Positions 1 through 7,500 of a stretch of DNA of 23,569 nucleotides are shown here, in pieces. The notes under the pieces were generated by a model. It was not told the DNA's origin and did not search any database. It saw only the letters and a program-made list of their open reading frames with translations. This DNA is from an uncultured Lachnoanaerobaculum sp. Lineage in GTDB: Bacteria > Bacillota > Clostridia > Lachnospirales > Lachnospiraceae. The stretch covers positions 1 to 23,569 of the forward strand of contig CALALP010000087.1 of the NCBI GenBank assembly GCA_937925515.1. The letters are read 5' to 3'. Position 1 is the first letter of the stretch. Each line of letters begins with the position of its first letter. The translations under genes were made by a program, and so were the position numbers.

Positions 1-402
1 TTTTCTTTTTAAATTTCTGTAATTAACTAAATCTATTTTTTCTTTATTTTGAAGTCTATTTTTATACTCATTAATTCTTTCAGATAAAATAAAAATATCT
101 TTTTCAAGACTTTCTATCTTACGTTCTTTTTGCTTAATTTCACGCTCTTTTAGTTCTGTCAAAGCTTTAACTCTACCTTTTATATCTTTAATAGCTGAAT
201 TAGCAGTACGTTTAGAAACACTATATTCATATTGTAATTTCTTATTCAAGTTATTGATATTAATAGAAATATTACTTCTAAAGATATAAAAGAGCTTTCT
301 CTCCATTTTAGAAAACTTTGATACTTCTCTTTCAAAATAGTCTATCAAGTCTTTATTACTTTTATAATTTAATGGTGCAACAATAGTATATTTTCTTTTC
401 AT
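1..402 (-). CDS. TnpB-related IS200/IS605-family protein, N-terminal part (cut by window edge)
   Basis: An open frame of 134 codons begins at the ATG at 402 (protein start MKRKYTIVAPLNYKSNKD) and is still open at base 1, so the C-terminal part is outside the window. A TAGGTAAG-type ribosome binding site lies just upstream. The visible part is highly charged. It has a helical segment with the pattern FSKMERKLFYIFR (about residues 32-44), then SKRTANSAIKDIKGRVKAL (about 68-86), then a long Lys/Glu coiled coil (about 87-125). From memory, this layout matches the N-terminal extension of the TnpB-related (IS605 OrfB-like) proteins common in clostridia, which precedes the RuvC-like nuclease region. 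No catalytic residue is visible, so nuclease activity cannot be judged. Upstream DNA carries hairpins, as expected for an IS200/IS605-type end. An unrelated coiled-coil protein is the alternative. The reading frame is certain and the family moderately so. Confidence 0.62.
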   Translation of the reverse strand, partial: MKRKYTIVAPLNYKSNKDLIDYFEREVSKFSKMERKLFYIFRSNISININNLNKKLQYEYSVSKRTANSAIKDIKGRVKALTELKEREIKQKERKIESLEKDIFILSERINEYKNRLQNKEKIDLVNYRNLKRK

Positions 403-427
403 ATCTTACCTACTATTTCCTATACAT

Positions 428-457
428 AAAGAACTTTTTGGTTGTTTCAAGTTCTTT
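428..457. repeat. 9-bp inverted repeat upstream of the tnpB-like gene
   Basis: The arms aaagaactt (428-436) and aagttcttt (449-457) are perfect inverted complements around a 12-nt loop, in the leader of the tnpB-like gene. The core aagaac/gttctt recurs in the hairpin at 666-690. Subterminal imperfect palindromes are typical of IS200/IS605-type ends, but it is not possible to decide here whether this is an end signal or an mRNA hairpin. Confidence 0.4.
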
Positions 458-571
458 GCCTGGAAGTTACTAAAACTTAAATACTTTTTATATTTTAGCC
501 TTTATACTATATGTTCTTGTTGAAAGTTATCATTGTATACATACAAAATCTTGCTTAATATTCTTATTTCT

Positions 572-580
572 ATTATAACA
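572..580 (-). promoter_or_regulatory. Extended -10 promoter candidate for the tnpB-like gene
   Basis: On the minus strand the sequence reads TGTTATAAT, a perfect TATAAT preceded by the TGn of an extended -10 element. No good -35 hexamer is present 17 bp upstream (CGTTAA). Transcription would start near 565 and leave a leader of about 160 nt before the ATG at 402. The site lies just beyond the rpsI terminator, so the tnpB-like gene would be expressed separately from the ribosomal operon. Confidence 0.45.
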
Positions 581-600
581 TAACAAAAAGCCTTTTAACG

Positions 601-647
601 AAAAAACCTATAAAAAGTATAAAAGTTTTACCACTTTTTATAGGTTT
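601..647 (-). terminator. Intrinsic terminator of the rplM-rpsI operon
   Basis: The arms 604-618 and 633-647 form a perfect 15-bp stem (core aacctataaaaagt) with a 14-nt loop. On the minus strand the stem is followed at once by a run of six U. It lies about 80 bp past the rpsI stop codon and would end transcription before the tnpB-like gene. Confidence 0.85.
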
Positions 648-665
648 AAAGAAACTATTGTTTTA

Positions 666-690
666 CCCCCAAGAACTTGGTTCTTGAGGG
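666..690. repeat. 11-bp hairpin (cccccaagaac / gttcttgaggg), possible IS left-end signal
   Basis: The arms 666-676 and 680-690 pair with one mismatch around a TTG loop. The hairpin lies between the rpsI stop and the operon terminator, with no T-tract on either side. Its position about 265 bp upstream of the tnpB-like start, and its GC-rich foot, suggest a subterminal hairpin of an IS200/IS605-type element. It could also be part of the rpsI 3' untranslated region. The exact IS boundary cannot be set from this window. Confidence 0.4.
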
Positions 691-706
691 TTTCATATAC
701 ATTAAT

Positions 707-742
707 ATTATCTCTCACTGAAACATTATCTCTTACTGAACT
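707..742. repeat. 18-bp tandem duplication across the rpsI stop codon
   Basis: The 18-mers at 707-724 (attatctctcactgaaac) and 725-742 (attatctcttactgaact) are adjacent and differ at two positions. The second copy holds the last codons and stop of rpsI. Because 18 bp is in frame, the copy beyond the stop repeats the message as FSER-stop after FSKR-stop. Confidence 0.8.
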
Positions 743-1118
743 GAGGTGCTCTACGAGCTGCCTTAAGTCCGTATTTCTTACGTTCTTTCATTCTAGGATC
801 TCTTGTTAAATATCCTGCCTTTTTAAGAATAGGACGAAATTCTGCATCTACATGAAGTAATGCTCTTGCAATACCATGTCTTATTGCACCTGCTTGTCCT
901 GTAAAACCACCACCACGAACATTAACTAAAACATCCATTTTATCAAGAGTTTCAGTTGCTACAAGTGGCTGACGAACAACAACCTTAAGTGTTTCAAGTC
1001 CTAAATAATTATCAATATCTCTCTTATTTATAGTAATCTTTCCTGTTCCATGAGTAAGATATACTCTAGCAACAGATTTTTTTCTTCTTCCTGTTCCATA
1101 AAACCTATCGTTTGCCAT
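726..1118 (-). CDS. rpsI: 30S ribosomal protein S9
   Basis: S9 is a small-subunit head protein whose C-terminal tail reaches the P-site tRNA. The 130-aa product has the normal bacterial length. It shows the family opening YGTGRRKKSVARVYL (about 7-21), the GGGFTGQAGAIRHGIARALL core (about 69-88), and the basic C-terminal tail ending RRAPQFSKR with the invariant final Lys-Arg. The ATG is preceded by AAGGAGA at 8-nt spacing. It follows rplM by 27 bp, the universal rplM-rpsI pair, and shares its promoter. Its stop codon lies inside an 18-bp tandem duplication (707-742), and an intrinsic terminator follows. Identification is secure. Confidence 0.97.
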   Translation of the reverse strand: MANDRFYGTGRRKKSVARVYLTHGTGKITINKRDIDNYLGLETLKVVVRQPLVATETLDKMDVLVNVRGGGFTGQAGAIRHGIARALLHVDAEFRPILKKAGYLTRDPRMKERKKYGLKAARRAPQFSKR

Positions 1119-1145
1119 AATTGTATTCTCCTTGTTGAACTAATA

Positions 1146-1580
1146 TTAGCCTTTAATCTCTAAAACTTGTGGTTTCTGTGCTATATGCTCATGCTTTTCT
1201 CCTGCATAAACATGTAATTTCTTATACATTGTCCTACCAAGTGGTCCTTTAGGGAGCATTCCCTTAATTGCAAGTTCAACTACTCTCTCTGGCTTTTTTG
1301 CTAAAAGTTCACGAAGTGTTGTTTCTTTCATTCCACCTACATACTCTGAATGATTATAGTAAATTTTTTGATCAAGCTTTCTTCCTGTAACCTTAACCTT
1401 GTCTGCATTAACAACAATTACATAATCTCCACAATCAATATGTGGTGTAAAAATTGGTTTATTCTTTCCTCTTAATACACTTGCAACTTCTGATGCAAGT
1501 CGTCCCAGTGTACATTCCTTAGCATCGACAACAAACCATTTTCTGTCGATCTTATCAGGATTAGCCATAAAACTTTTCAT
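1146..1580 (-). CDS. rplM: 50S ribosomal protein L13
   Basis: L13 is an early-assembling large-subunit protein. The 144-aa product carries the family segments KWFVVDAKECTLGRLAS (about 14-30), HIDCGDYVIVVNADKVKVTG (about 47-66), the KIYYNHSEYVGG loop, and GMLPKGPLGRTMYKKLHVYAG (about 107-127). The start MKSFMANP is the usual clostridial form. The ATG at 1580 has GGAGGT 5 nt upstream, while the second Met (codon 5) has no better site, so the longer form is preferred. It is the first gene of rplM-rpsI, behind a strong promoter at 1743-1771 and a leader that may be the L13 autoregulatory type. Identification is secure. Confidence 0.97.
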   Translation of the reverse strand: MKSFMANPDKIDRKWFVVDAKECTLGRLASEVASVLRGKNKPIFTPHIDCGDYVIVVNADKVKVTGRKLDQKIYYNHSEYVGGMKETTLRELLAKKPERVVELAIKGMLPKGPLGRTMYKKLHVYAGEKHEHIAQKPQVLEIKG

Positions 1581-1599
1581 TACTGACCTCCATTAATTA

Positions 1600-1736
1600 A
1601 TAAACTTTTCAGTTTAACTGTCTTTGTTTAACTATATTTATCTAAACTACTCTCATTATAAAGTGAGATTTTCGTTTTGTATTAGATGAACGCTCTCCGG
1701 GGCTTTGGAATAAGCATAAACCTCTAAATACTACAA
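1600..1736 (-). promoter_or_regulatory. rplM-rpsI mRNA leader, candidate L13-type autoregulatory leader
   Basis: From the predicted start near 1736 to the rplM ATG there are about 155 nt of untranslated leader with local hairpins, for example TCTCA/TGAGA with an 8-nt loop near 1656-1674 and CGTT/AACG near 1675-1694, plus a GC-rich island near 1690-1710. Firmicutes are known to carry an L13 leader (Rfam L13_leader) at this place. The position fits, but a match to the consensus fold could not be verified by eye. Confidence 0.4.
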
Positions 1737-1742
1737 CGTCTT

Positions 1743-1771
1743 ATTCTAACATCACAAAGTTTTTACGTCAA
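1743..1771 (-). promoter_or_regulatory. Sigma-A-type promoter of rplM-rpsI
   Basis: On the minus strand, TTGACG (1771-1766) and TAGAAT (1748-1743) are separated by exactly 17 bp. Each differs from consensus at one position. This gives a start near 1736, about 155 nt before rplM, as expected for a highly expressed ribosomal protein operon. Confidence 0.82.
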
Positions 1772-1793
1772 GTAGGTAATTTTAGTTTTTCTC

Positions 1794-1838
1794 ATCTTTG
1801 GTAGGTAGCACTATATTTTAATTGCTGATACCAAAGAT
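1794..1838 (-). terminator. Strong hairpin after the glucosidase gene, without a U-tract
   Basis: A perfect 10-bp stem (atctttggta 1794-1803 with taccaaagat 1829-1838) is continued inward by agca/tgct (1807-1810 and 1823-1826). It lies 20 bp past the stop of the GH13 gene. The minus-strand sequence after the stem is GAGAAAAACU, so it lacks the U-run of an intrinsic terminator. It could be a 3'-end stabiliser or a factor-dependent end. Confidence 0.4.
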
Positions 1839-1857
1839 AGGTTTCATCATATCAAAA

Positions 1858-3531
1858 TCAACTTAACTTCTCCCTCACTACAATAGCCTCATAGCCTGAA
1901 AGCCCTGTTTTCTCAGTTATATCAGCCACATTCAAATTACTTATAAGAATCTCTCCGTTTTTAAACTCTGAAAAATCAAAATCTCTATATTCCTTTGAGA
2001 AGTTACAGCATACAAGCAGTTTTTCATTTCCCAAGGTTCTTTGATACACAAATAAATTTTCATCATACGGAAGTAATAACTCATAATTTCCATATACAAT
2101 GATTTCATTTTCATGTCTTAACTTTATAAGTTTTTTATAATAGTTAAATACAGAATCTTCTCTATTTACCTGTTCTTTTGCATTGATAGTTTTATAGTTA
2201 GGGTTTAGGGCTATCCAAGGCTTACCTGTTGTAAAGCCTGCATTTTCGCTATTATCCCATTGCATCGGGGTTCTTGCATTATCCCTGCTTTTATAGCATA
2301 TTAGAGGGAAAAGTTCTTTTTCAGAGATAACACCTGCTTTTGTAAGTTCATAGTAAGCGTTTATAGACTCTAAATCTCTAAAATCTTTTACGCTTTCAAA
2401 CTTAGTATTGGTCATGCCAAGTTCCTCTCCTTGGTATATATAAGGAGTTCCTTGCATAAGATGTAAGCATGTAGCAATACATTTTGCTGACTTTTCTCTA
2501 AACTCTTTGCTGTCATCTCCAAGTCTCGATACAATTCTAGGTTGATCGTGATTACAGAAAAATAAGCTATTCCAAGCAATGCCGTCTAAGCCGTTTTGCC
2601 ATTTTGAGAGATTTTCTTTAAGTTCTGCAAGTGATATTTTTTTATTTGACCATTTCATATTTTCGCCGTCGTCAAGTCCGACATGTTCAAATTGGAATAC
2701 CATATTTAGTTCAGAGCCGTCGGCATTTGCATATTTTTTTGCCTCTTCAAGTGTAACTCCTGCACATTCTCCGACTGTCATTATATCAAACTTAGAGAGT
2801 ACTTTTTTATTCATTTCTTTTAGATATTCATGTACTTTAGGACCATTTGCACAAGCTGCACTACTACCATATAGGCTATCTTTAGATTTTTCTCCGTCAG
2901 GGAGTCCTTCAGGTTTTGAGATAAGGCTTATAACGTCCATTCTAAAGCCGTCAATGCCTTTTTCACACCACCTTGTCATCATATCAAATACTTCTTTCCT
3001 TACTTTTGGGTTTTCCCAGTTTAAATCAGGTTGTTTTTTAGAAAATAAATGTAGATAATACATATCTGTTTTTTCATCATATTGCCAAGCAGAGCCGGAG
3101 AAGTAAGAACCCCAGTTATTAGGTTCTTTATTATCTTTTTTCTCTCTCCAGATGTAATAATCTCTCTTTGGGTTTTCCTTTGAACTTCTGCTTTCAATAA
3201 ACCATTTATGTTCATCAGAGGTATGATTTACAACTAAGTCCATGACTATCTTTATATTTCTAGCATGTGCCTCTTTAAGTAGTTTGTCAAAGTCCTCCAT
3301 TGTGCCGAAATCGTCCATAATATCTTCATAATCGCTTATATCATATCCATTGTCGTCATTTGGGGATTTATAAACAGGAGAAAGCCATATAACATCTATT
3401 CCCAAGTTTTTGAGATAGTCAAGTTTACTTATGATTCCGTTTAAATCTCCTATTCCGTCGCCATTGCTGTCGCAAAAACTCCTAGGATAAATTTGATAAA
3501 CAACGCTTTCTTTCCACCACTTCTTATCCAT
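1858..3531 (-). CDS. malL: GH13 oligo-1,6-glucosidase (alpha-glucosidase)
   Basis: This is a cytoplasmic glycoside hydrolase that releases glucose from the non-reducing ends of isomaltose-type oligosaccharides. The 557-aa product resembles Bacillus oligo-1,6-glucosidase along its length. It begins WWKESVVYQIYPRSF (5-19), and the four GH13 regions are DLVVNH (98-103), GFRMDV with nucleophile Asp199, VGE with acid/base Glu255, and NHDQPR with Asp329. Val200 after the nucleophile is the residue linked to alpha-1,6 preference in this subfamily. A calcium-site-like DSNGDGIGD lies at 21-29. There is no signal peptide. A longer frame starts at TTG 3543, but that TTG overlaps the GGAGG that serves the ATG at 3531, and family starts align with the ATG. 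It follows ftsY by 18 bp with no promoter seen, so it is probably co-transcribed, an odd partner for rnc-smc-ftsY. Confidence 0.92.
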   Translation of the reverse strand: MDKKWWKESVVYQIYPRSFCDSNGDGIGDLNGIISKLDYLKNLGIDVIWLSPVYKSPNDDNGYDISDYEDIMDDFGTMEDFDKLLKEAHARNIKIVMDLVVNHTSDEHKWFIESRSSKENPKRDYYIWREKKDNKEPNNWGSYFSGSAWQYDEKTDMYYLHLFSKKQPDLNWENPKVRKEVFDMMTRWCEKGIDGFRMDVISLISKPEGLPDGEKSKDSLYGSSAACANGPKVHEYLKEMNKKVLSKFDIMTVGECAGVTLEEAKKYANADGSELNMVFQFEHVGLDDGENMKWSNKKISLAELKENLSKWQNGLDGIAWNSLFFCNHDQPRIVSRLGDDSKEFREKSAKCIATCLHLMQGTPYIYQGEELGMTNTKFESVKDFRDLESINAYYELTKAGVISEKELFPLICYKSRDNARTPMQWDNSENAGFTTGKPWIALNPNYKTINAKEQVNREDSVFNYYKKLIKLRHENEIIVYGNYELLLPYDENLFVYQRTLGNEKLLVCCNFSKEYRDFDFSEFKNGEILISNLNVADITEKTGLSGYEAIVVREKLS

Positions 3532-3536
3532 ATTTT

Positions 3537-3541
3537 CCTCC
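3537..3541 (-). promoter_or_regulatory. Ribosome binding site that sets the malL start
   Basis: GGAGG lies 5 nt before the ATG at 3531. It overlaps the upstream in-frame TTG (3543), which therefore cannot be the main start. Confidence 0.85.
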
Positions 3542-3549
3542 AATCTTTT

Positions 3550-4491
3550 TTAACTGTTTTCAGATATTGTTTCAAATAATGCCTCAACATATTCGGAGGA
3601 ATTAAATTTATCAAGGTCTTCAATCTTTTCTCCAACTCCAATGTATTTTACGGGAATTTTTAGTTCAGCTTGAATTGCAACTGCTATTCCTCCCTTAGCT
3701 GTACCGTCAAGTTTTGTAAGAACTATTCCTGTTATATCTGCTACATCTTTAAACTGTCTTGCTTGCTCGAGTGCATTTTGCCCTGTAGTACTGTCTAAAA
3801 CTACTAGGGTTTCCCTAAATGCCTCAGGGTATTCCTTATCTATAATTCTATTTATCTTTCTAAGCTCTTCCATAAGATTTTTCTTATTATGGAGTCTACC
3901 TGCTGTATCACATATTAAAATATCTACTTTTCTTGCTTTAGCTGCTTGGCAAGCATCAAATACGACTGCTGCAGGGTCTGCTCCCTCATTTTGTGCAATC
4001 ATATCCACTCCTGAACGATTAGCCCATTCACTAAGTTGGTCTATGGCGGCAGCCCTAAATGTATCAGCTGCAACTATTAGAACTTTTTTTCCTTTTGCTC
4101 TCATCTTACTTGCAAGTTTGCCGACAGTAGTTGTCTTTCCAACTCCATTTACCCCTACCATAAGTACAACTGACTTTCTATCTTCAAACTCGTAAGCATT
4201 ATCCCCTAAATCCATTCTCGATTTAATAGTGTCTACAAGTGCCTGTCTACATTCAATAGGATTTTTAATTTTTTCTTCCTTAGCTTTTTTTCTAAGTTCT
4301 TCTATAATATCTGAAGATGCCCTCACTCCTATATCACCCATTATAAGAGTTTCCTCAAGTTCCTCAAAAAAATCATCATCTACAACTTCATAACCTAAAA
4401 ACACACTTTCAATACTATTTACAACTGCATTTCTAGTCTTACTAAGCCCCTCAACAAGTCTACCAAAAAAACCTTTTTTCTTTTCTTGCAT
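3550..4491 (-). CDS. ftsY: Signal recognition particle receptor FtsY
   Basis: FtsY is the SRP receptor GTPase that docks Ffh-ribosome complexes at the membrane. The 313-aa product has a short basic amphipathic N-terminus (MQEKKKGFFGRLVEGL), the helical N domain (about 20-95), and the NG GTPase with GVNGVGKTT (G1, 113-121), DTFRAAA (143-149), DTAGR (G3, 195-199) and TKLDGTAKGG (G4 region, 259-268). The acidic A domain of enterobacteria is absent, as usual in Firmicutes. AAGGAGA precedes the ATG by 4-5 nt. It follows smc by 18 bp, the conserved rnc-smc-ftsY order. In many Firmicutes ylxM-ffh comes next, whereas here a glucosidase gene follows. Identification is secure. Confidence 0.97.
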   Translation of the reverse strand: MQEKKKGFFGRLVEGLSKTRNAVVNSIESVFLGYEVVDDDFFEELEETLIMGDIGVRASSDIIEELRKKAKEEKIKNPIECRQALVDTIKSRMDLGDNAYEFEDRKSVVLMVGVNGVGKTTTVGKLASKMRAKGKKVLIVAADTFRAAAIDQLSEWANRSGVDMIAQNEGADPAAVVFDACQAAKARKVDILICDTAGRLHNKKNLMEELRKINRIIDKEYPEAFRETLVVLDSTTGQNALEQARQFKDVADITGIVLTKLDGTAKGGIAVAIQAELKIPVKYIGVGEKIEDLDKFNSSEYVEALFETISENS

Positions 4492-4509
4492 AAATTCTCC
4501 TTTTTATTA

Positions 4510-7500
4510 TTAATTTAGCTCAGAGCCAATCAAATTTACAGATACCAATGTAGAAACCCCTTTTTCCTGCATGGTAATTCCATATAATCTATCTGCACAA
4601 ACCATAGTTCCCTTTCTATGAGTAATGACTATAAACTGAGTTCTATCTGAAAGTTTGTGAAGATATTTTGCAAATCTTTCAACATTTGAATCATCAAGTG
4701 CCGCCTCTATCTCATCTAAGAGTGCAAATGGCGACGGCTTTAAATTCTGTATTGCAAAAAGAAGTGATATTGCTGTAAGTGCCTTTTCTCCTCCTGAAAG
4801 CTGCATCATATTTTGTAGTTTTTTCCCCGGAGGCTGAGAAATAACACTTATAGATGCCTCCAAAAGGTCTACATCTTCCTCAATCTCAAGTTTACCACTT
4901 CCCCCTCCAAAAAGTTCCTTAAACACTATATCAAACTGTTCACTTATCAGTTTAAATTTTTCCTCAAACTTTCTTCTCATACCTATATCAAGGTCTTCAA
5001 TAATCTTTACAAGCTGAGATTCTGCCTCAATTATATCTTCATGTTGGGTCTTCATAAGCTCATATCTTTCAGCTACTTCTCTGTATTCATCTATTGCATT
5101 TACATTTACATTTCCAAGCTTTTTTATCTCAGTTTTTAAATTTTCTATAACTTTTGGTATATCATCATTTAAAATGTCATCTTCCTTAAACTTTGATACA
5201 GTTTGAATAGTAAGTTCATATTCATTCCACATATAATTTGTAAGATTTCCAAGCTTTTCCTCATGCTTTTCTTTTTGATTTACCAACCTGAAAATAGCCT
5301 TTTCAATACCTGATTTCTTTTCAAGTATACTGTTTTTTTCATCAAAAAACTTTTTTTGACTTATGCTTTCTTGTTCTTTTTTTTCCGAAAGTTGTGTAAT
5401 TTCAGTATTTAATTTATCAATTTCACTTTCAGTAAAACTAATATCTTTTTGAGTAAGTTCAATCTTTTTTTCTTTTTCCTCTATATCAAGTTTACATTGT
5501 TTTAAACTTTCAAAAAGTTCTTTTTGTTCTTTCTTTAATGTATCTTTTTCAAGCTCAAGTCTATCAACATTTTCATTTATAAACTCTAGTTTTTGAATAA
5601 TAGCTTGAGAACTTAAGCTTAATGTATTTACTTCATCTCTTAGTTTCTCTTTTTCAGCCTTAAATTCTTCTAGTTTTATTGAAAGCTTTGAAATGTTATT
5701 TTCATAGTCTAAGCCCATATTTTCAACGTCTGAAAGTTTACTTACAAGCTTTTCTCTCTCATTGTCAAAATCTAATCTATTTTTATTTAATTCCTCAATT
5801 TCTTTGTTTAGCTCAGATTCAGTTTCTTTTACTAAGAGTAGTTGCTCATTTAAGTTTTTAAGTTCTACCTCTTTTGAATTTTTTTCTATGTTAAATGACT
5901 GTAGTTCTTTTTTTATAATTTCGGCTTTATCATTTTCCTTAGATAAATTTTCCTTTTCTTTATTACAGTCATTTTCTGCTATTTCAAGCTCTTTTTTTAG
6001 GTTCTCAAAACTTTCTTCAAGTTCATCAAGTTCCCTTTTTCTACCTAATAAATTAGCAGTATTTTTATATGCACCACCACTTATTGCACCTCCGGGGCTT
6101 AAAGATTCTCCCTCTATGGTTACAATTCTATATTCATAATGATATTTTTTTTCTATGGCTATCGCATTTGTAATGTTATCAACAACTATTATTTTTCCAA
6201 TCAATGAATTTACAATAGACCTATATTCATCTTTTGTATTTACTAAATCACTTGCAAGCCCTAAGACCCCTTTTTCTGTTAAAACTTCTCTAAAATTTGT
6301 CTTATCTACCTTGCCAATACTACTTATAGGTAGAAATGTTGCCCTGCCGTATTTATTTTTCTTAAGATATTCAATTAATCTCTTAGCTGTATCCTCATTG
6401 TCTATGACTATATTTTGTATTCTACTGCCGAGTGCTGTTTCAATAGCTGTTTCATAACCTTTTTGTGTGGAAATGAGATCTGCCACAACGCCATGGACTC
6501 CATTATCTTTGACCTCCATAACTTTTTTTATTGAAACTGAATATCCCTCATATTTTTCAGCAATATTTCTTAATGACTCCTTTGTAGCCTTTAATCTATG
6601 ATATTTGTCCCTTTTTTCATTTCTTATTTTTATCTTTATCTGAATTTCATCTTGAATTTTGATTGAGTCTAATTTAATGCTTTCAAGCCTATCTTCACAA
6701 AGCTTTATCTCCTCATTGATTTTTTGAAATTTTTCTTTTTCAAGACTAAGCTTATTTTCAAAAGAATCAATGTCGGCTTTTGATTGTAAAATTCTTGCAT
6801 AAACTTCACTCTGTCTAATCTGCATTTGCTCAACTAGAGTTGAAAGTCTTTGTTCCTCAGTTTTTAGGTTTGACTTTTCTGAAATTGAGTTCATCATTTC
6901 AGATTTACAATTTTCTAGTTTTCTTTCTGATTCTGATATATTTTCATCAGCCTTTTCTACATCTTTTGTAAGGACTTCCAGTTTAGCATTTATAGCTGTG
7001 AGTTCTTTATTCAAAGAAAGCTTTTCCAAGTCATACTTTTTTTCATTTTCATTTTTAATAGCTATATCCTTGTCAATGTTTTCAACTCGCTTATTTGCGT
7101 TTAAAGTCGCTTGATTATCATTACTCAATTTCTCATTTAAAAGCTTAACTTCTCCTACTAACTCTCCAAGTTTCCTATTATTTTGTGTCAGACTGTCTTT
7201 TTTCTTATTAAGTTCATTTTCAAGTTCCTCTATAATAATTACTACTTGATTATATTTTTCAAGAATGCTGTCTGATTCAAAATTTACATTTTCAAGTTCT
7301 TCATTTAAAATGACTTCATTTTCCTCTAACTCTTCCAGCTTTTCTCTAAGTTTTGTACTCTCAAATATAAAGTTATTTGCCTCATACCTTTTAAGTTCTT
7401 CTCTTAACCTTAGAAATTCCTTTGCAGTCAAAGACTGTTTTTGTAAAGGTGTTACCTGCCTTTCAAGCTCTGTAAGAATATCTGAAATTCTTATAAGATT

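Noticed and set aside
748..758. Small gctc-TAC-gagc palindrome with the same TAC loop inside rpsI.
   Set aside because: It is a 4-bp stem in a conserved coding region (AARRAP), readily explained by chance and codon choice.
2579..3215. Frames overlapping the glucosidase on both strands.
   Set aside because: The GH13 frame is continuous with all four catalytic regions. The others are composition shadows.
3532..3543. TTG start four codons upstream of the glucosidase ATG.
   Set aside because: The TTG overlaps the GGAGG that serves the ATG at 3531, and family proteins begin at the equivalent of that ATG.
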